The notes under the pieces: model-generated
Database searches by the model: none
Seen by the model: only the letters and a program-made list of their open reading frames with translations
What the model was told of the DNA's origin: nothing
Shown: positions 53,492 to 61,170 of the stretch, piece after piece
Layout of the letters: every line of letters begins with the position of its first letter
How positions within the stretch are numbered: position 1 is the first letter of the stretch
NCBI GenBank assembly: GCA_050950025.1
Contig: JBMNGW010000001.1
Span: 1-64,000 of the forward strand
Direction: 5' to 3'
Length of the DNA: 64,000 nucleotides
DNA from: JBMNGW01 sp050950025
Lineage (GTDB): Bacteria; Spirochaetota; Spirochaetia; Sphaerochaetales; Sphaerochaetaceae
Translations under genes and position numbers: made by a program

Positions 53492-56354
53492 GCTTCCGTA
53501 GCACTTTTTCGCTCGTAAAAGGCCAACTGCGCAGCCAAATACCAACAGCATCATGCACCGCAAGAGCTATGGCAGGAGCTGCCCCATTGGTAGCAATTTC
53601 ACTGATCGACTTAGCTCCAAACGGGCCAAACTCATCATCTTCATCAATTAAAACAGCTTGGAAGTCTTCCGGCAGCTCGCTGATCATAGGCACGCCGTAG
53701 CTGCTTAAATCGGCAGTAAGGCATCTGCCCTCCTCATCCAAAATCATCTCTTCGTACAATGTGTGTCCGATTGATTTAAGAGCTGCTCCATACAGCTGAC
53801 ACAGTGCCAACTCCGGATTGATTGGAGTTCCCGCATCTTGAAGGGCATAGTATTTTTGTACGTTGATTTGACCTGTTTTGGTGTTTACCGCTACCTGAAC
53901 AAAATGGGCACCGTAGGGAATGGCAGCATCCATGGTGGCAAAAGAGCCGTAGCCGACCAGTTGTCCCCGCCCCACTCCACTTGTCGCTTGGTGGCTGATT
54001 TGAGCAAAGCTCAAGCTTTTGCCGGTAATCTGAGAGTAGACGTGCTGTGGGTAGCGAAGGGCCAAATGCTCCACATCTTCTCCAAGTTGCAACGCTGCTT
54101 CCACCAAGATGTTCTCTTTTAGATTCTCAGCCGCTTTTTTTAGCTGCTTGTCCGCTAAAATAGGTTCCGCTGGAGGCAAAAGCCCCTGTGTCAAAGAGGG
54201 TGGTATCGGTATCACCGGAGATAATGGAAATGCTTTTAAGCGGCGTGCAAAGAACTTCGGCTGCACATTTGACACTCACCGTATCCAATCCGGTGCCTAA
54301 ATCGGCTCCTCCGCTGTGAATCATAAGCGAGCCGTCGGGATGAAGAACGATATCGCACATTGAGTGATCGATTCCCGGCAATCCCGAGCCTTGCTGAATC
54401 ATGGCAAATCCTTTGCCAATTTTCCAATCGCCCTCATCTTTCTCTTTGTGCCCCCAGTTAATCATTTTGGCCCCTTGTTCCAACGCTTTGGCCAAACCAC
54501 AACTACCCACCGGCACAACTGTCCCCTCTCGGCCCTCTCCGAGGCTTTTAAGAATTTCAAGCATATAGCCGGTGCTCACGTGGTTCTTTTGAGCCATGTG
54601 TAGCGGATCAAGGGCCCAACTCGTGGGCCAACTCCCCAAAGGCCGTCATCAAAGCATAGGAGCCTTTGGGAGCTCCATAGCCTTGGTACGCTCCGGTGGG
54701 GGGAATATTGGTGTAATAGGTTGTCACATCAAATTTCATATTGGGACAATTAAGAAGCGGCAATGTTTTGGAACAGGCATTCATCGGCACTGTAAGGCAA
54801 TGGTTGCCATACGGTCCTGTATTGGCCCTAACATCCATATATATAGCTGTCAGCTTCCCCTCTTTGGTGGCACCCATTTTCATCGTGATGGTCATCGGGT
54901 GGCGGGTACTATTGGCAATGAACTCTTCTTGGCGTGTATTGCGATACAAAATAGAGCGACGGGTCAGCCACGTGGCATAAGCTGCCACATCTTCGACCAA
55001 CACATCCTGTTTAGAACCATACCCTCCTCCCACTTTTTCCTTAATGACGCGCACTTGGTGCTCCTCGATTTGGCACACCCTGGCAACAATTCGCCTCACA
55101 TGAAAAGGGACTTGAGTGCTGGCTCGAACTACCAATCGATCGTTATCGATATAGGTGTAGGTAATGTGGGGCTCTAAGGGAGTACACTGAACTTGAGAAG
55201 TCCGATACGTTCTTTCAATTACCGTATCGGCTTGGGCAAACCCTTTTTGCACATCGCCTATTTCACCAAACGCAGCACTGGCAATGTTGCGTTTGCTATC
55301 TGCATGCAAAGGGAAGGGGTAAATAATCTTTCCCTCTTTTGGGTCTGAGCCTTTATTGTAACTTTTCAGATTCTTTGGCTCTCCGCTTAGATATTCAACT
55401 TCTCCGTTTTGAACAACGGGAGCTCCAACTTGCATAGCTTCTTCGACACTAAAAACTGGTTTGAGAACTTCATAGGTAACCTTAATTTTCTCTTTGGCGG
55501 CCCTAGCTTGGTCCATGGTTTCAGCCACAATAGCTGCCACGCGGTCGCCTACATGACGCACTTTACGGTTAAAAAGGCGCCTGTCGTAAGGAGAGGGTTC
55601 GGGATTACTTTGGCCGGCTTGCATGTAGTAGATATCGGGGCAATTGTCGGCTGTAATGATAGTCACCACCCCTTCTTGGGCCAAAGCTTCTGAGATATCT
55701 ATGCTTGTAATGTAGGCATGGGCATGGGGGCTGCGCAACATGATCAGATGACAATATGAGTTCTCCACCCGATCTTCGACAAAGGATTTGGCCCCACTAA
55801 CTAGTTGTCGCCCATCAACTTTGGGCACCACTTTACCTATAAAGCGTAAGTGGTCTCTGAATTCAGGGGCAATGGGAGTGCTATACGAGCCGTTTTTTAG
55901 CATATTCTTTGGCTAATTGGATTGCTAAAAAATAGTGTTCATACCCGCTGTCGCGAATAAGAAGGCCTGAAAGAGTCTCTTTTATGGCCTCTTTGGTGGG
56001 ATCAGGATCCCGCTCAAGCAACCAGGTAAGCAATAATGCAGCTGCCGGGGCCTTGTAGGCTGAGCCCACCACCCCTGCATCAATTAATGCTTGCTGCACT
56101 ACCGACAACTCTCCTTTGTTGGCCAGTGATTCAGCTGTTCGGATGTGAGCTCCTTCTGCTTCTAGGGCATACAGCAAATTGGCAAACACGGGAAGATTGT
56201 CAACAAGGACTGTATCGCTGCCGGCAAACCCCTCTCCATCATCGCTGTCGCGCACTGATAGACACCCTAAGCGCACCAAAACGCTGCGAAGCGATTCATC
56301 AGCTTGTACTTCGGTAACAATAGATTTATTGTTTAGATGGCATGAGAATTTCAT
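53460..56354 (-). pseudogene. xdhD: XdhD, selenium-linked molybdenum hydroxylase (fused form), broken by three frameshifts
   Basis: One gene of about 960 codons after repair, close to the fused E. coli XdhD/YgfN as I recall it: a ferredoxin-like N-terminal domain, then the molybdopterin-binding part. Single-base surpluses lie at 55893-55898 (A6 for A5), about 54612-54617 (GGGCCC) and 54135-54141 (A7 for A6). The molybdopterin part shows GGGYGSKQD, GAYQGYGAPKGSY, SGGADLGTGLDTV, DTGAFASSGTYFSG and the C-terminal GPFGAKSISEIATNGAAPA, in which the Glu of SISE is at the catalytic position. It oxidises purines (hypoxanthine or xanthine) in characterised relatives. It overlaps ygfM by four bases. 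Confidence 0.85.
55881..56354 (-). CDS. N-terminal [2Fe-2S]-fold segment of XdhD without cluster cysteines
   Basis: This 157-residue open frame is the N-terminal domain of the xdhD locus above. It aligns along the whole xanthine-dehydrogenase ferredoxin domain, but every ligand is changed: the CGEGECGAC block reads DGEGFAGSD, the fourth Cys of that cluster is Asn (PVFAN), CGYCTPG reads SAYKAPA, and LCRCTGY reads LIRDSGY. Both clusters are therefore absent. From memory the E. coli XdhD N-terminus has the same losses. The stop at 55881 results from the A6 run, and removing one A fuses it to the molybdopterin part. Confidence 0.7.
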   Translation of the reverse strand: MKFSCHLNNKSIVTEVQADESLRSVLVRLGCLSVRDSDDGEGFAGSDTVLVDNLPVFANLLYALEAEGAHIRTAESLANKGELSVVQQALIDAGVVGSAYKAPAAALLLTWLLERDPDPTKEAIKETLSGLLIRDSGYEHYFLAIQLAKEYAKKRLV

Positions 56355-57187
56355 ACAGTGCCTCCTGCTTTTATGGCTTGCAAGCAGCGCCCATAGAGTT
56401 CACTTACGGCAATTTGTACTAAATACCGCTTGTAAGCGGCACTACCGGTAATATCATCAACAAACGTCACTTCTCTCAGGTCAGCTGAAGTAACATCGCT
56501 GGGACTTTGGTAGACTGCTGTGCTGATAGCTTCTTCAAGCTCAACCAACCGCACCACGTTACTGCCTTTGATGGCAGCACAAATGCGCACATCGCGAGCA
56601 GAGGCACTGGAGATGTCGGCTCCAAAAGAGATGGTAAGAGCAGCGGGACTTTGTACTGTTTTGGCAAAGCGGAGTGAACTGACAAAACGTTGGGGCTTGT
56701 TGAGCACCACGGCCGTAATAAGGGAGTCTTGGAAATGGTCGAAGAAAAAGTGGTACTCTCTGATAGGAAGATTTTCTTCCACCACTTTGCCATTTTGGGA
56801 AAGGTTACACAGTAACACACGAGCTTTAGCTGCCACTAAGGTACTCATCAAATACGAATCGTCTCGACTAGTGGCAATATTCCCCCCGATAGTGGCCATA
56901 TTACGCCGCGTTTTTGAGCCACAAAACCGGAGCGCTTCTGCTAAAAAAGGGGGAGTAAAAGGCGAATCCAAGGCCTGCTGAAACGTTGTTAAAGCTCCGA
57001 TACTCAGCTGATCATCAGTGCGGATTATGGCATCTAGTTTCAAATCTTTCAAAGAAATAACCCCTCGCTGAATCACCGAAGAGGCAAGCCGACGAATTTC
57101 CGTTCCCCCTCCTAAAAAAACCAACTGTTCGCTCTTTTTTTGTTTTAAGACTAAAGCATCCTTTAGCGATTGCACTCGATAATACAT
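56351..57187 (-). CDS. ygfM: YgfM, FAD-binding molybdenum hydroxylase subunit
   Basis: The 278-residue FAD_binding_5-type protein shows FLGGGTEIRRLA near residue 25 and ATIGGNIATSRDDSYL near 98, the two flavin-contacting loops, then the C-terminal CO_deh_flav domain. It would hand electrons between the XdhD molybdenum site and a carrier. It is intact, with AAGGAGG seven bases ahead of the ATG, and overlaps xdhD by four bases. Because the partner lacks [2Fe-2S] clusters, the electron route between molybdenum and FAD is unclear. Confidence 0.88.
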   Translation of the reverse strand: MYYRVQSLKDALVLKQKKSEQLVFLGGGTEIRRLASSVIQRGVISLKDLKLDAIIRTDDQLSIGALTTFQQALDSPFTPPFLAEALRFCGSKTRRNMATIGGNIATSRDDSYLMSTLVAAKARVLLCNLSQNGKVVEENLPIREYHFFFDHFQDSLITAVVLNKPQRFVSSLRFAKTVQSPAALTISFGADISSASARDVRICAAIKGSNVVRLVELEEAISTAVYQSPSDVTSADLREVTFVDDITGSAAYKRYLVQIAVSELYGRCLQAIKAGGTV

Positions 57188-57196
57188 GAGGCCTCC

Positions 57197-58578
57197 TTAT
57201 TCGCAATTGGCTTTGCCTATCATGCTGAAGCTGATGGCATTCGCCTTGCGAACCAATTCATCTTCATCAATGCCGACCAATTTTCCTTGGTCGACCACCA
57301 CCGAGCCATTGACGATAGTGTAAGCTGCGTTATGGTTGTTTCCGCAAAAAAGTAAGGCAGCTAATGGGTCACTAAGAGAGCCGGCATACGGGAGGCTAAA
57401 GACATCAAACAGGGCTAAATCGGCTGCCCACCCCTCTTTAATTCTCCCGATGTTGCCAAAATTGAGCATCTTGGCACCGTTAATCGTTGCCATGTCCAAC
57501 ACTTCTCTCACAGTCAAAGAGCCGGCCCCTTTTTCGACCCGTTGCAGCAGTAAGGCATTGCGTAACTCACCAAGCATATCGGAACTGTCATTGGAAGCCG
57601 AACCATCAACTCCCAAGCCCACAGTAATCCCTTTTTCCAGCATTTGCGTAACGCGACAGATGCCTGAACCAAGGCGCATATTAGAAGAGGGACAATGGGC
57701 AATTTGCGCTCCACTTTGAGCTAGGTGGGTAAGCTCTTCATCGGTAAAGTGAATTCCATGCGCATAAAAGACATCGGGCCCGATAAGCTGGCACTCCTCC
57801 ATCAAAGCCAACGGGCGCTTGTTATACACCGAAAGGCAATAATCATTTTCATCCCGTGTCTCTGCCAAATGGGTGTGCAGTCGCACCCCATAGCTGCGAG
57901 CTAGCTCAGAGCTCTCTTTCATCAGCTCTTTGGTGACGCTAAAAGGGCTACAAGGGGCTAAAATAATTTTGTGCATGGCCATAGGAGAAGGATCGTGAAA
58001 GGCTTCAATGACTCTCTGACTATCTTTTAGTATTTGATCGCTGGATTGCACCACTGAATCGGGAGGTAAGCCCCCTCTTTGCGCCCTAAGGACATCGACC
58101 CGCGCGTGGGGCTGAAACGGATACCCAATGCATCGGAAGCGGCAAACTGAGCACCCATCACATCTTCAGTGACATGCCTGGGGTAGATATAGTGGTGATC
58201 TGTGGTACAGGTGCAGCCGGTTTTTACTAATTCAGCAATGGCCAATAAACTGGAATAGTAGATCCCTTCGACATCAAGGTGCTGCCAGATGGTGTACAAA
58301 AAAGTGAGCCACTCAAACAGCTCTGCATTTTGCACATGCGGATGGTTGCGTGTCAGTGTTTGGTAAAAATGGTGGTGCGTGTTTACCAGCCCCGGAATAA
58401 CCACAAGGCGACTGCAATCAATAATTCGACACCCCTGGGGTTTTTCTAGACTGTTGTGAGGCCCAATGCGATAAATGAGGTTGCCTTTAATCAGCAGATC
58501 AACGCCTCTTTGTACCTCTTGCTCATCAGGTACTGCCAGGCAGTAAATATTAGATAGCAAAAGTGTTTTTTCGTTCAC
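57197..58578 (-). pseudogene. 8-oxoguanine-deaminase-like amidohydrolase, broken by one frameshift
   Basis: An amidohydrolase-superfamily deaminase of about 460 residues when the frame is restored. The metal site is NTHHHFYQTL near residue 66, followed by DHHYIY, HTHLAE, YAHGIHF and GVDGSASND. The segment LGRKEGGLPPDSVVQ, recovered by adding one G in the G5 run at 58071-58075, is characteristic of 8-oxoguanine deaminases and related chlorohydrolases. It would yield urate from 8-oxoguanine. Start GTG 58578 follows AAGGAGG. It stands where E. coli has other amidohydrolases of the cluster. Confidence 0.8.
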
Positions 58579-58607
58579 AATGCCTCCTTGCCAGGCTCCT
58601 TTACAAC

Positions 58608-59831
58608 TTATCTACCGCTCCTTTTTTCTGCCAACACATAAACAAGCATAGCGTAAAAAGCACTGCAGATTTCTAAATCGTCAACTCTGTTAATTTCATT
58701 AGGAGCATGTGCTTGCACTTCATCTCCAGGGCCAAAACCGATAGCAGGAATCTTGTGGCGACCGGTGGTAGCCACTAAATTAGTACTGAAAGTCCATTTG
58801 TCGACAACGGGCCGACGCGCATACAAGCGCTTATAGGCTTCTATTCCTGCTTGAACGACATAATGGTCTTCATCAAGTTTCCATGTCGGGAAATAGAGCT
58901 CTTGATAATACTCTTTCTGTGTCCAGCCCACTTTTTCGTACATCGGCATTTCAACAGAGATTTGATCTACAGGATCGCCGGTGGCCTTGCTGATATACTC
59001 TTTAACTTGATTAATTGCCAATTGGGCATCTTCGCCCCAAGTCAAACGCCGATCAAGATAGAGCATCGCATAATCGGCAACGGCACATTGAGAGGGGCCG
59101 TGAACATCCATTTGACTGACAGTGATTGTCCCTTTACCTAAAAAACCGTCAGCATCAGAGGGCAAATCGTCGTTAAGCTGTTCAATGGCCAAGGCCGCTT
59201 TAGCTGCTTTGTACGCAGCACTGATTCCCCGCTTTGGAGCACTGCCGTGAGCAGAAACTCCTCTAAGAACAACTTTAATTTCCATTCTTCCACGGTGCCC
59301 TCGATAGAGTTGACAGCTAGTTGGTTCGGTGGAGACCACTATATCGGGTTTAAATTGTTCCTCTTCTATTAAATATTTCCAGCACATCCCATCACAGTCT
59401 TCTTCCATAACAGTGAAGGTGAACCAGACGCTATACTCCCCTTTGTAATCGAGATCTTTGAGGATTCTGGCTGCTGTTATCATGGCAGCAGCGCCCCCTT
59501 TTTGGTCACTTGATCCTCGCCCGTAGACAAGTCCATCTTTAATTTCTCCGCTAAAAGGATCAAAGTTCCAATTTTGGAGGTTCCCCACTTCAACAGTATC
59601 GATGTGGGCATCAAAAGCCAGATGCTTAGCTCCAAATCCAACCCTTCCGATAACACTGCCAAGCCCATCAATGCGTACTTCATCAAAGCCAGCCTCTTCG
59701 CACAGTTTTACAATCAGGTGCGCTACTTCCTCCTCTTTACTGCTGTACGATTTGACTTGCACCATCTTGGCAAGGTTTTCTGCTGTGTACATCCTGTACT
59801 TTTGTGCCAATGCTTTGATTTGTTTTTCCAT
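58608..59831 (-). CDS. ygeY: YgeY family selenium-metabolism-linked hydrolase
   Basis: This M20-family metallohydrolase (ArgE/DapE-like) has 407 residues. The metal-site segments are FDAHIDTVEVGN near residue 75, YGRGSSDQKGG near 104 and MEEDCDGM near 145. YgeY orthologues are tied by genome co-occurrence to selenium-dependent molybdenum hydroxylases; their substrate is not established, and amide or carbamoyl compounds are guesses. It is intact, lying between two frameshifted genes, nine bases after ssnA. Confidence 0.92.
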   Translation of the reverse strand: MEKQIKALAQKYRMYTAENLAKMVQVKSYSSKEEEVAHLIVKLCEEAGFDEVRIDGLGSVIGRVGFGAKHLAFDAHIDTVEVGNLQNWNFDPFSGEIKDGLVYGRGSSDQKGGAAAMITAARILKDLDYKGEYSVWFTFTVMEEDCDGMCWKYLIEEEQFKPDIVVSTEPTSCQLYRGHRGRMEIKVVLRGVSAHGSAPKRGISAAYKAAKAALAIEQLNDDLPSDADGFLGKGTITVSQMDVHGPSQCAVADYAMLYLDRRLTWGEDAQLAINQVKEYISKATGDPVDQISVEMPMYEKVGWTQKEYYQELYFPTWKLDEDHYVVQAGIEAYKRLYARRPVVDKWTFSTNLVATTGRHKIPAIGFGPGDEVQAHAPNEINRVDDLEICSAFYAMLVYVLAEKRSGR

Positions 59832-59840
59832 TCTAGGCTC

Positions 59841-61168
59841 CTACGATCGAAGGTGGTCAACTCGCTTCCATATCCGTTTGGCAATCTGGGCCGCTTTGGC
59901 ATAGATTTCTTTTTCATCAAATGGGAATATCCGCTGATTAAGTACCATTTTCCCATTGACCATCACCGATTCAACTGCGTTGCTACTTATCCCCCACACA
60001 AAGTGGGAGGCTACATTTTCTGGCACCAAGGCAGTTGGACTTTGATAATCCAGCACTACCAAATCGGCAACATAGCCACTTTCAATACGCCCAAATCGGC
60101 GCCCAAAGCTCTTTTGCAATAATTGGTTACCTCTGTTAAGTGCTTTAAAGAAATCGGGAGGCCACAGCGTTCCCAATGCATCACGGTGTTTGAAAAAAGC
60201 AATTTTCAGCTCCTCAAACATATTACCCCCACAGCCGTCGGTACCAAGAACAAGGTTGTTTACCTGTGCCAAATGCTTCATATACCCAACTTGGTTATTC
60301 ATATTGCTACGCGGGTTATGGGCCACAAAAGACCCTCTTTGATTCACTCGCCGAATCTCATTTTCATTAAGGTGTAAGGCGTGGACTAAGAGGGTGTTAT
60401 CAGTTAGAAGTGCCGCTTCATCAAGTCTGGTAATAATATCTTTGTGGTAGCGATGGTGACTGTGACTGACATCATAAGAATCTTCGGCCACATGGATATG
60501 GAGCCCTCTGTGGGTTGTATCAACGGCTTCTTTGAGTAACTTTAACGCTTCCTCGGGAACAGTAAAAGAGGCATGAGCCCCTATCATCGCTTCCACTAGC
60601 CGCCTCTGGTCACTTTGATCTATGCCCAAAGCAAAATCGATGTTCTCCTGAATACCTTCCTCTACCTCTTTCATCCCCTGGTTGCGATCAGTTACTTCAT
60701 AACACGTGCACCCGCGGATACCGACTTCACGCATCCTTCAGCGATAGTGGTAAGTGATCTTGGTATACAAGAGGGGCTGGCATGGTGGTCAATGCAACTG
60801 GTTGTCCCTGCTTTAATAGCATCCAAACTACATATAAGAGAGCTATAATAGATAGCTTCCTCATCCAAGGCTCGATCGAGGCGCCACCACCACTCTTTAA
60901 GCACTTGAATAAAATCATTTTGCGGACCGGAGCTGACAAGCATTCCGCGGCTTAAGGCCGAGTAGTAATGATGATGCGAACATACAAATCCCGGGACAAG
61001 CAGCTTGTCTGTGCAATCGATGATCTGAAAGTGAGGGTAACGCTGCTTAAGATGCTTTCCCACTTCGACAATCAGCGTATCGCAGACGGCAACATCAACA
61101 TTTGAGGTGATTGAAATTTCTTCTCCACTTTGAATGAGAGTTGCATTAACAAACAGCGTGTCGGCCAT
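59841..61168 (-). pseudogene. ssnA: SsnA, putative aminohydrolase, broken by one frameshift
   Basis: The amidohydrolase matches E. coli SsnA in length (about 442 after repair) and segments: VPGFVCSHHHYYSALSRG near residue 53, WWWRLDRALDEE near 91, DHHASPSCI near 125, IHVAEDSYDVSHSHH, SNMNNQVGYMKHL and LGTDGCGGNMFEE. The frame breaks at about 60735, where one base is missing between GCTGAAGG and ATGCGT. SsnA is a conserved partner of YgfK in the selenium/molybdenum hydroxylase set and may be a deaminase. It starts two bases after the end of ygfK. Confidence 0.85.
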
Positions 61169-61170
61169 CC

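Noticed and set aside
54135..54141. Programmed frameshifting or transcriptional slippage at A7
   Set aside because: Possible at this one run, but the other breaks (GGGCCC, GG, G5, T5) are not slippery, so a common explanation by indels is simpler.
54127..54645. Selenocysteine readthrough at the TGA codons that end two xdhD fragments
   Set aside because: The homologous sequence continues in another frame after each TGA, so a stop readthrough would not restore it, and no SECIS-like hairpin is needed to explain the pattern.
53838..55177. Open frames on the plus strand opposite xdhD
   Set aside because: They are antisense shadows of the molybdopterin domain, with low-complexity Cys/His-rich translations and no ribosome sites.
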